Part shown: positions 1 to 4,616 of the stretch, one piece after another
Layout: each line of letters starts with the position of its first letter
Numbering within the stretch: position 1 is the first letter of the stretch
Source: JAYENK01 sp034722035
Lineage (GTDB): Bacteria; Patescibacteriota; Patescibacteriia; Patescibacteriales; UBA12075
DNA length: 15,470 bases
Direction: 5' to 3'
NCBI GenBank assembly: GCA_034722035.1
Contig: JAYENK010000024.1
Coordinates: 1 to 15,470, forward strand
Made by a program: the position numbers and the translations under genes
The notes under the pieces: model-generated
Database searches by the model: none
Told to the model about the DNA's origin: nothing
The model's input: only the letters and a program-made list of their open reading frames with translations

Positions 1-77
1 AAAATTCCAGGATAACACAAGGGAGAGTTATTTTACAAACAAATTAATTAACATCTACATAAACAACAAAAATACAC

Positions 78-103
78 TTCTGTCCACGCTAGCGTGGACA
101 GAA
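78..103. repeat. Perfect 26-bp palindrome (operator candidate)
   Basis: Two 13-base arms (TTCTGTCCACGCT and its exact complement) meet with no spacer at 90/91. The site ends 16 bases before the -35 box of the promoter at 120-148. As RNA it would form a hairpin with a CTAG loop, but no T run follows on the plus strand, and on the minus strand the T tract starts several bases late. It could be a dimeric-regulator operator for the 3D-domain gene or a weak terminator for a gene left of the window. Its function is inferred; the symmetry is seen directly. Confidence 0.6.
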
Positions 104-119
104 ATAAGTTTAATCAGTG

Positions 120-148
120 TTGACTTTTGTTTATTTGTATGATATCAT
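120..148 (+). promoter_or_regulatory. Sigma70-type promoter for the 3D-domain gene
   Basis: TTGACT (120-125) and TATCAT (143-148) are separated by exactly 17 bases, close to the TTGACA/TATAAT consensus. The predicted start of transcription is near 155, about 70 bases before the ATG at 225. No other plausible promoter fits between the leader hairpin and the gene. Confidence 0.6.
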
Positions 149-166
149 ATAAATATAGCAAGAAGG

Positions 167-202
167 TCCCTATTTGCCACGTTGGCAATAATAGGGATTT
201 TT
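167..202 (+). terminator. Leader hairpin with T run (attenuator candidate)
   Basis: TCCCTATT (167-174) pairs with AATAGGGA (190-197). Inside it TGCCA (175-179) pairs with TGGCA (183-187) around a CGT loop, with AT bulged at 188-189. Five T residues (198-202) follow. This is a textbook intrinsic terminator, but it lies between the promoter at 120-148 and the 3D-domain ORF, only 22 bases before the ATG. A transcript starting near 155 would end after about 47 nt unless the hairpin is bypassed. It may be an attenuator, a source of a tiny RNA, or the terminator of a gene outside the window. Confidence 0.6.
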
Positions 203-224
203 ATTTGTAATAACTATTATTTTA

Positions 225-758
225 ATGGAAGCGTTAAAACAAAAAAATAAAAAAATAATTACTGTAACTTTAGCAAAGAGGATTATTATATCCTTAATTT
301 TTGTCTTAATTTTTGATTTATTTTTGTTCGCTATGCCCGCTTTAGCGGCCGAACCAATAAACGAAGATAATTTTGTTAATTCTGAGCCAACAACTGAGCC
401 TATAGTTGAAGAAATTGTTAATAATTTACCTGAAACGACTACACATAAGGCAGTTTCCAGTGGCTACCATACTGTAACCGCCTATAACAGCGAAATAGGG
501 CAATGTGATTCTACGCCCTGTATTACCGCAAACAACTTTAACGTTTGCGAACACGGAATTGAAGACACGGTAGCGGCTAATTGGCTTCCTTTTGGCACAA
601 AAGTAAGAATGCCGGAATTATTTGGTGAACGAATATTTTATGTTCGTGATCGCATGAACAAAAAATACTCTAATCGAATGGATATTTGGATGCTAGAAAA
701 ACAAAACGCCAAACAATTTGGCATCAAAGTAGTATTAATCGAAGTGCTTGAACCCTAA
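225..758 (+). CDS. Secreted 3D-domain (RlpA-like double-psi barrel) protein
   Basis: A 177-aa exported protein. Residues 1-42 form a signal peptide: a basic N-terminus with KKII and KR, a hydrophobic core at about 19-37, and an ALAA cleavage region at 39-42. An acidic, Thr/Glu-rich linker (43-75) follows. The C-terminal 95 residues match the 3D (Asp-Asp-Asp) domain seen in cell-wall-acting proteins: TAYNSE (85-90), TPCITANNF (97-105), LPFGTKV (121-127), YVRDRMN (139-145) and MDIWM (152-156), with the family Asp residues at D142 and D153. Relatives are linked to peptidoglycan turnover, often as lytic transglycosylase-like barrels; the catalytic role here is inferred. Cys94, Cys99 and Cys108 could form a disulfide outside the cell. 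ATG 225 is the only sensible start; no SD is visible. The gene stands alone, between a leader hairpin and its own terminator. Confidence 0.85.
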   Translation: MEALKQKNKKIITVTLAKRIIISLIFVLIFDLFLFAMPALAAEPINEDNFVNSEPTTEPIVEEIVNNLPETTTHKAVSSGYHTVTAYNSEIGQCDSTPCITANNFNVCEHGIEDTVAANWLPFGTKVRMPELFGERIFYVRDRMNKKYSNRMDIWMLEKQNAKQFGIKVVLIEVLEP

Positions 759-787
759 AGCGCAAAGCAAGAATGCCTTTCAGAAAT

Positions 788-812
788 AAAAGGCCCTAAA
801 AAGGTCTTTTTT
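788..812 (+). terminator. Rho-independent terminator of the 3D-domain gene
   Basis: AAAAGGCC (788-795) pairs with GGTCTTTT (803-810), with one G-T pair and a 7-base loop. The T run ends at 812. It begins 30 bases after the stop codon. Confidence 0.8.
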
Positions 813-838
813 GATTTATTATTTATTTATGCTATATT
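811..838 (+). promoter_or_regulatory. Putative promoter of tRNA-Cys
   Basis: TTGATT (811-816) and TATATT (833-838) are 16 bases apart. TG precedes the -10 box as in an extended -10 (TGC-TATATT). The -35 begins in the T run of the preceding terminator. The tRNA starts 57 bases after the -10, so a short trimmed leader would be expected. Confidence 0.45.
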
Positions 839-850
839 ATGATTATCAAA

Positions 851-890
851 ATTCTTAATTGTTAATTTTTAATTCTTAATTTTTAATTAA
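851..890. repeat. AT-only TTAATT-type spacer repeat
   Basis: A degenerate direct repeat of ATTCTTAATT / TTAATTTTTAATT units, almost entirely A/T with isolated C or G, sits just before the tRNA. Similar tracts occur between genes in many CPR genomes (general knowledge). No ORF or RNA fold explains it. Confidence 0.5.
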
Positions 891-894
891 AAAA

Positions 895-966
895 GGCCTG
901 GTAGCCAAGTGGTAAGGCAACAGTTTGCAAAACTGTCATTCACCGGTTCAAATCCGGTCCAGGCCT
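895..966 (+). tRNA. tRNA-Cys (GCA)
   Basis: A full cloverleaf can be drawn. The acceptor GGCCTGG (895-901) pairs with CCAGGCC (959-965). The D arm is GCC...GGC around AAGTGGTAA. The anticodon stem ACAGT/ACTGT encloses loop TTGCAAA, giving anticodon GCA. The T arm ACCGG/CCGGT encloses TTCAAAT. Base 966 is the discriminator T (U73), the known identity base of tRNA-Cys. The 3' CCA is not encoded (TCA follows), so it must be added by nucleotidyltransferase. Confidence 0.97.
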
Positions 967-974
967 CATAAAAT

Positions 975-1001
975 AAAAAAACACCAGCACTGGTGTTTTT
1001 T
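975..1001. terminator. Bidirectional terminator between tRNA-Cys and the pilin array
   Basis: ACACCA (981-986) pairs with TGGTGT (991-996) around GCAC. Six A residues on the left and five T residues on the right make the hairpin work in both directions. On the plus strand it ends the tRNA-Cys transcript, starting 9 bases after the tRNA. On the minus strand it follows the last pilin-like gene and reads into TTTTTTATTTTA. It closes two convergent units. Confidence 0.85.
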
Positions 1002-1003
1002 GC

Positions 1004-1031
1004 TTAATACCTAATACTATATACTTAATAC
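1004..1031. repeat. TAATAC-type intergenic repeat
   Basis: Four imperfect copies of a 7-9 base unit (TTAATACC, TAATACTA, TATACTTAA, TAATACT) lie between the bidirectional terminator and the stop of the last pilin-like gene. Tracts of TAATACTTAATAC type are frequent spacers in CPR genomes (general knowledge). No coding or folding role is visible. Confidence 0.45.
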
Positions 1032-1433
1032 TTATTGCACTGCCCCATCCAAGGCCTTAAACACAAACGCAGTAATCGCATAAGCCGAGATAATCACAAT
1101 TAAGCCAATAACTGCCCGAGTAATCATTTTCTTAGCTTTTTCTACTTTAGTTTCGTCGCCCACAGCCGTCATCCAATTATACCCGGCTGTTATTACTAAA
1201 ATAATAAATATTATGCCTAATAGACTAAGAAAACTTTTTATTATTAAATTTACTGCATCTCCTATTCCAAAAGTTATTACAAAGCCCTTCCCATCAGAAA
1301 CAGCTAAATCTTGGACACTAATATCAGCCAATACATTGCTACTTAACGGACCTAATGCCAAGCATTTACTAGGCAAATACAAAAAAAACAATACCAACAA
1401 ATATTTTAAATTTAATTTAATTTTCAAACACAT
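1032..1433 (-). CDS. VirB2/TrbC-like pilin paralogue, array copy 8 (last transcribed)
   Basis: A 133-aa protein with a Sec signal peptide (basic start, hydrophobic core at about 10-22, cleavage near CLAL), a soluble stretch of about 30 residues, then two membrane helices. The family signature spans the end of helix 1, the short loop and helix 2: GYNWMTAVGDETKVEKAKK, then RAVIGLIVIISAYAIT. VirB2-type pilins have this topology: two helices, a charged cytoplasmic loop and both mature ends outside. It is most like its upstream neighbour (1424-1792), sharing GD in place of GN in the loop. Its start overlaps that gene by 10 bases, which suggests translational coupling, and no SD is seen. A bidirectional terminator follows. 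The pilin function is inferred from architecture; a holin-like or other small membrane role is not excluded. Confidence 0.75.
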   Translation of the reverse strand: MCLKIKLNLKYLLVLFFLYLPSKCLALGPLSSNVLADISVQDLAVSDGKGFVITFGIGDAVNLIIKSFLSLLGIIFIILVITAGYNWMTAVGDETKVEKAKKMITRAVIGLIVIISAYAITAFVFKALDGAVQ

Positions 1434-1792
1434 AACAAAAAAATAAAATTATAAATAGCCCAAGAACTAACCGTAATAATCAATCCAATAATAGCCCTTC
1501 CTATTGTGTTTTTGGCTTTATCCACTTTTGCTTCGTCTCCACCGGCCGTCATCCAACTATAACCGGCAAACAGCGTCAAAACCAAAAATATTACACCAAG
1601 TATGGATAAAAACGCGTTAATTACCGTACCAACCATTCCTGCCATACTGGTTTCTGTGGTCTTAGCATAACCGGCTGGCCCACGCACCCCCTCAAGTCCA
1701 ACTAACGGTGTTTGAGCAAAAACAAAATAAGGCAAAAGCAAAACCGCAATCAAAAAAATTAAAATAAATATTTGCTTATATTTCTTTTTCAT
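1424..1792 (-). CDS. VirB2/TrbC-like pilin paralogue, array copy 7
   Basis: A 122-aa protein, the shortest of the array. The signal peptide runs to about VFAQ (residues 24-27), followed by a Gly-rich mature N-terminus (LVGLEGVRGPAGY), helix 1 (AFLSILGVIFLVLTLFAGY), a loop with WMTAGGDEAKVDKAKN, and helix 2 (AIIGLIITVSSWAIYNFIF). The common AYAI of helix 2 is SWAI here. The chain stops at LLCV, straight after helix 2, so it lacks the hydrophilic tail of other copies and ends in a Cys. The stop (TGA) lies inside the next gene's start region, with a 10-base overlap. There is no SD; the leader is A-rich. It is an exported inner-membrane subunit of a predicted pilus, with function assigned by family architecture. 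Confidence 0.75.
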   Translation of the reverse strand: MKKKYKQIFILIFLIAVLLLPYFVFAQTPLVGLEGVRGPAGYAKTTETSMAGMVGTVINAFLSILGVIFLVLTLFAGYSWMTAGGDEAKVDKAKNTIGRAIIGLIITVSSWAIYNFIFLLCV

Positions 1793-1798
1793 TTATTT

Positions 1799-2227
1799 TT
1801 ACGTCGTCATTATACTATTATTCTCATTTTCGGTTTCGCTTTTTGGCTCCATAGTACCTCCTTGAATCTTGCTAATAACAAAGAAACTAATCGCATAAGC
1901 GGCCAAAACAATAATTATTCCAATCACAGCCGCCGTTATTAACTTTTGCGCTCGCTTCATCTGATTTTCATTACCCCTGTCAGTCATCCAAAGAAAACCG
2001 CCATATATCATCAATCCAAGAAAAATCACACCCAAAAGAGAAAGAGCAGTATTTATAATCAAACCAACCGTAGTATTGAGCGTAACGCTGGTTTGATCTT
2101 TGTATCCAGCAGCCTTTCCTGCGTTCTGCATAAACTCAGAAGCGTTGCCCAAATCAGCAGCATCTACTGCTACTGATAAAAATGAAATAATAAAAACTAC
2201 TAAAATTATCTGTAAAATTATTTTCAT
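1799..2227 (-). CDS. VirB2/TrbC-like pilin paralogue, array copy 6
   Basis: A 142-aa protein with a signal peptide ending near VDAAD (21-25), a soluble part with a predicted helix (ASEFMQNAGKAAGYKDQ), helix 1 (ALSLLGVIFLGLMIYGGF), loop LWMTDRGNENQMKRAQK, and helix 2 (AAVIGIIIVLAAYAISFFV). Copies 5 and 6 share the MTDRGNE form of the loop, so they form a subgroup. Unlike the others it has an acidic, polar tail of about 25 residues (EPKSETENENN) after helix 2, which would face outside if the topology is VirB2-like. Its ATG overlaps the stop of the preceding gene (ATGA at 2224-2227). No SD is seen. Pilin function is inferred. Confidence 0.75.
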   Translation of the reverse strand: MKIILQIILVVFIISFLSVAVDAADLGNASEFMQNAGKAAGYKDQTSVTLNTTVGLIINTALSLLGVIFLGLMIYGGFLWMTDRGNENQMKRAQKLITAAVIGIIIVLAAYAISFFVISKIQGGTMEPKSETENENNSIMTT

Positions 2228-2622
2228 ACTTTTGTAATAATAGCTTCAATAATATAAGCCGTAATCGCATAAGCGGCCAAAATTATAATTATACCAATAA
2301 TAGCGTTACGCAAAACACTTTGCGCCTTTTTTACCTGATCTTCATTGCCCCGATCCGTCATCCAAAGAAAACCACCATAAATTATTAAACCAAGAAAAAA
2401 TATTCCCAAAAATGACAAGAAAAACTTAATTACTTTTCCAATTGCCTCAGGTAAACTCTTCGTATCTTCAAAAAACTTTAGTTCTGTATGTCCTGTCTTG
2501 CCAGCGGTCTTTTCTAAACCAGACTCAAATTGCTCCTTAGCCGTATTAGCCAACACTGGTTGAACACTTAATAAAGGCAATAAAATTGCTATTAAAGTTA
2601 ATATTACAAAAAATAATTTCAT
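2224..2622 (-). CDS. VirB2/TrbC-like pilin paralogue, array copy 5
   Basis: A 132-aa protein with a signal peptide ending near VLAN (about 23-26), a charged mature N-terminus (KEQFESGLEKTAGKTGH), a linker PEAIGKVIKFF leading into helix 1 (LSFLGIFFLGLIIYGGF), loop LWMTDRGNEDQVKKAQ, and helix 2 (AIIGIIIILAAYAITAYII). The PEAIGKV segment recurs as PEAIGNV in copy 4, tying these neighbours together. Its stop (TGA) overlaps the start of the next gene, so the pair is probably translationally coupled. The leader is A-rich with no SD. Pilin function is inferred from the two-helix architecture. Confidence 0.75.
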   Translation of the reverse strand: MKLFFVILTLIAILLPLLSVQPVLANTAKEQFESGLEKTAGKTGHTELKFFEDTKSLPEAIGKVIKFFLSFLGIFFLGLIIYGGFLWMTDRGNEDQVKKAQSVLRNAIIGIIIILAAYAITAYIIEAIITKV

Positions 2623-2627
2623 TTTTT

Positions 2628-3062
2628 TTATTTCGCAGGCGGCGGATTAAACAAAACACCACCAACGTAAGCCGCAATAACATAAGCGGCCAAAACAATA
2701 ATCAAGCCAATAACAGCCGCTTCAATAATATCCCGCGCTTTTTTTGTGTCCGCGTCATTGCCTCTAGCGTTCATCCAAATAAAACCGCCATATATCATCA
2801 ATCCAAGAAACAAAACCCCAATAAAGGCAAGAATAGCCCCAACCACATTACCAATCGCTTCGGGAATATTGGTTATTACGTTTTTTGGTCCTTCTTTTAC
2901 CTTTGAACCGTCAAACGCTTGTGAACCGGATATCACAAGCCCATCAATCGCACTCTGCACACCTTCTGCATCAACCACAGAAAAAGCAAAACCAAACATA
3001 ACAAAAATAGCCAAAACGGCTATAATTATATATGTTAAGTTTTTACAAGCTAAAAAACGCAT
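2628..3062 (-). CDS. VirB2/TrbC-like pilin paralogue, array copy 4
   Basis: A 144-aa protein, the longest of the array. The signal peptide contains CKNLTYIIIAVLAIFVMFG and ends near VDAE (30-33). The mature N-terminus is longer than in other copies (about 45 residues), helix 1 is AILAFIGVLFLGLMIYGGF, the loop is IWMNARGNDADTKKARD, and helix 2 is AAVIGLIIVLAAYVIAAYV. The usual WMTA is WMNA here and AYAI is AYVI. The chain ends in a proline-rich FNPPPAK tail. It is separated from copy 3 by 25 bases and from copy 5 by 5 bases, with no SD. It is an exported two-helix membrane subunit; pilin role inferred. Confidence 0.75.
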   Translation of the reverse strand: MRFLACKNLTYIIIAVLAIFVMFGFAFSVVDAEGVQSAIDGLVISGSQAFDGSKVKEGPKNVITNIPEAIGNVVGAILAFIGVLFLGLMIYGGFIWMNARGNDADTKKARDIIEAAVIGLIIVLAAYVIAAYVGGVLFNPPPAK

Positions 3063-3087
3063 AATGTTTTTATTTTTTTGTTTTTAT

Positions 3088-3483
3088 TTACAAATTTCCA
3101 TCTACGGCATCGTTTACAACGGTAGCAATTATTGACACAATTGCATAAGAAGCAAGAACTACTGCCAAGCCAATAACACCGCCAATTATAATAGATTTGG
3201 CCTTTTTGATTCTATCGTCATTGCCGGTAGCTGTCATCCAAATAAAACCACCATAAAGAATAATCGCAGTTGCGATAATTCCAAGAAAACCAATTAAATA
3301 TTTAATTATATCTACGGCTGTTTGCTTGATGTCAGTAATATCGCTACCTGGAAGACCAAGATCTTCAGCGTCGTTCAACCCAATTAAATCATCGATGCTA
3401 CTTTGAGCTTCAACTACAGATATGTCTAACGCAAAAACAAACAAAAATAATATTATTGGCAAAAACTTTAATAATTTTAGCAT
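3088..3483 (-). CDS. VirB2/TrbC-like pilin paralogue, array copy 3
   Basis: A 131-aa protein that groups with copies 1 and 2. They share QTAVDIIKYLIGFLGIIAT-type helix 1 sequence (RQQAVDIIRYLMTFLGIIAT in the others), a GND/GNQ/GNE-DRI loop and IIxGxIGL at the start of helix 2. The signal peptide ends near VEAQ (24-27) and is followed by an Asp/Leu-rich mature N-terminus (SIDDLIGLNDAEDLGLPG). The C-terminus VVNDAVDGNL is hydrophilic. The A/T-rich leader has no SD. Pilin function is inferred. Confidence 0.75.
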   Translation of the reverse strand: MLKLLKFLPIILFLFVFALDISVVEAQSSIDDLIGLNDAEDLGLPGSDITDIKQTAVDIIKYLIGFLGIIATAIILYGGFIWMTATGNDDRIKKAKSIIIGGVIGLAVVLASYAIVSIIATVVNDAVDGNL

Positions 3484-3514
3484 TTTTTTATAAATATTTT
3501 TTATCTAGAATTTT

Positions 3515-3892
3515 TTAAGCAAGGGAATTATTGGTAATACTAACAACAAATGTCACAATTGCAAAGGCAGCCAAAATAATAACCAAACCGATAGCACCGG
3601 CAATAATTGTCTTCTTCGCTTTTTCAATTCTATCCTGATTTCCAGATGCCGTCATCCAGATAAAGCCACCGTAAAGAATAATAGCGGTTGCGATAATACC
3701 AAGAAAAGTCATTAAATATCTAATAATATCTACTGCCTGTTGACGCACATCTTCTTCGGATGACTCTAAACCAAAATTAGTTGCATATTGCAAACCTATA
3801 ATATCACTCTGCGCTAAAGCGGGCAAAACTACAGTTGTACACATTGCAAAAATAAAAAAGAATATTGCCAAATGTTTTAAAGAAATTTTCAT
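3515..3892 (-). CDS. VirB2/TrbC-like pilin paralogue, array copy 2
   Basis: A 125-aa protein, equal in length to array copy 1 and about three quarters identical to it by eye with no gaps, so the two are a recent duplication. The signal peptide ends at ALAQ (25-28). The mature chain contains GLQYATNFGL, RQQAVDIIRYLMTFLGIIAT, loop FIWMTASGNQDRIEKAKK, helix 2 (AIGLVIILAAFAIVTFVV) and the tail ITNNSLA. It keeps the canonical WMTA and the loop Lys residues that copy 1 has lost. It lies 151 bases after copy 1, across the hairpin at 3960-3987, and lacks the strong SD of copy 1 (leader: A/T only). It may be an alternative or minor pilin; this is inference. Confidence 0.78.
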   Translation of the reverse strand: MKISLKHLAIFFFIFAMCTTVVLPALAQSDIIGLQYATNFGLESSEEDVRQQAVDIIRYLMTFLGIIATAIILYGGFIWMTASGNQDRIEKAKKTIIAGAIGLVIILAAFAIVTFVVSITNNSLA

Positions 3893-3959
3893 TTTTTATA
3901 TTCAATATTTAAAATTAACATATCCGCATTAAATCGCATATATTTATTCGACCTAGTGC

Positions 3960-3987
3960 AGACCCCCTTAAACTGTAAAAGGGGTCT
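3960..3987 (-). other. Intercistronic hairpin between array copies 1 and 2
   Basis: The 151-base gap 3893-4043 has no ORF. It holds the inverted repeat AGACCCC (3960-3966) / GGGGTCT (3981-3987), extended by TT/AA with one bulged C. No T run follows on either strand, so it is not a standard intrinsic terminator. It lies 57 bases after the stop of copy 1 on the minus strand. This is the right place for a 3' stabilising or processing hairpin that would raise copy 1 mRNA above the rest; that role is inferred. Confidence 0.55.
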
Positions 3988-4043
3988 AATATATTGAATT
4001 TCTAAATTGCTACAAATAATACTTACAGTAATTCTTTCCGTTA

Positions 4044-4421
4044 TTAACTAAGAGAATTGTTAGTAATATTCACAACAAACGTCACAATCGCGAAAGCGGC
4101 CAAGATAATAACTAAACCGATAATACCGGCAATAATTGTCTTTTTAGCGTCAGCAATCCGGTCTTCGTTCCCAGCAGCCGTAAGCCAACGAAAGCCACCC
4201 AAAAGAATAACGACAGTTGCAATGATGCCCAAAAAGGTCATCAAATAACGGATAATTTCTACCGCTTGTTGGCGCACATCACCATCTTGACGATTTAGTC
4301 CAAAATTACCGGCATATTGAACACCAATAACATCTGTCTGAGCCAAAGCGGGCAAAGCTACAGTTGCAGTCATTACAAAAATAAAAGAGAACACTACCAA
4401 ATTTTTTAAAACTTTTTTCAT
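4044..4421 (-). CDS. VirB2/TrbC-like pilin paralogue, array copy 1 (first transcribed, likely major subunit)
   Basis: A 125-aa protein with a signal peptide ending at ALAQ (25-28), mature N-terminus TDVIGVQYAGNFGL, RQQAVEIIRYLMTFLGIIAT into helix 1, a short loop, helix 2 (GIIGLVIILAAFAIVTFVV) and tail ITNNSLS. Its loop is the most divergent: WMTA becomes FRWLTAAGN, and EKAKK becomes ADAKK, changing the charge near the membrane turn that in VirB2-type pilins faces the pilus lumen. It is the first gene of the array and the only gene in the window with a strong SD (AGGGGGTGA at 4425-4433). A promoter candidate sits at 4507-4535 and an mRNA hairpin follows the gene. These signs suggest that it is the most highly made copy. 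Pilin function is inferred from architecture. Confidence 0.8.
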   Translation of the reverse strand: MKKVLKNLVVFSFIFVMTATVALPALAQTDVIGVQYAGNFGLNRQDGDVRQQAVEIIRYLMTFLGIIATVVILLGGFRWLTAAGNEDRIADAKKTIIAGIIGLVIILAAFAIVTFVVNITNNSLS

Positions 4422-4424
4422 ATT

Positions 4425-4433
4425 TCACCCCCT
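4425..4433 (-). promoter_or_regulatory. Strong Shine-Dalgarno of array copy 1
   Basis: On the minus strand AGGGGGTGA precedes the ATG by three bases (AAT). It matches the full anti-SD complement AGGAGGTGA at 8 of 9 bases, and the ninth can form a G-U pair. No other gene in the window has a comparable site. Confidence 0.8.
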
Positions 4434-4506
4434 CTCTAGTTTCGTTATTTTTTAAACTATATTTATTAGACCTTTATAATAAAGTTATTCACATTTTAAT
4501 AATTAT

Positions 4507-4535
4507 ATTTTAACATATTTTGTATTTTTAAACAA
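4507..4535 (-). promoter_or_regulatory. Promoter candidate for the pilin array
   Basis: On the minus strand TTGTTT (4530-4535) and TAAAAT (4507-4512) are 17 bases apart, each 4-5 of 6 to consensus. The 5' UTR would be about 80 bases. The 195-base gap 4422-4616 must also drive the plus-strand glycan operon. A weak plus-strand TTGCAA at 4542-4547 with AT-rich -10 options is present but not convincing. Confidence 0.45.
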
Positions 4536-4616
4536 TTTAATTTGCAAATCTAATTAGCTTATTTTTCATAGATATGTTAATATAGATAATATTTGGCTAA
4601 TACAAGTTATTATTTT

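Noticed and set aside
150..224. Known riboswitch before the 3D-domain gene
   Set aside because: The leader is only about 70 bases and holds a single hairpin; it lacks the conserved cores of the c-di-AMP, cobalamin, TPP or similar classes.
1213..3135. Plus-strand open frames across the pilin array (e.g. 1213-1446, 1946-2176, 2586-2906, 2746-3135)
   Set aside because: They lie antisense to the conserved two-helix genes, have low-complexity Lys/Asn/Pro-rich or Ser/Thr-rich content, and no domain or start signal. They are shadows of the minus-strand genes.
3960..3987. Hairpin as a standard intrinsic terminator
   Set aside because: Neither strand has a T run after the stem, so complete termination is not supported; kept as a stability or processing hairpin candidate.
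1032..4421. Array read as type IV (PilA-type) pilins
   Set aside because: No prepilin peptidase site (G followed by FTLIE-like) is present. The signal peptides end in A-x-A and each mature protein has two helices, not one N-terminal helix.
4593..4616. TTG start for the first GT-C-like gene
   Set aside because: It adds only ANTSYYF before an ATG that leads directly into the Lys-rich N-terminus and first helix. No SD supports the TTG.
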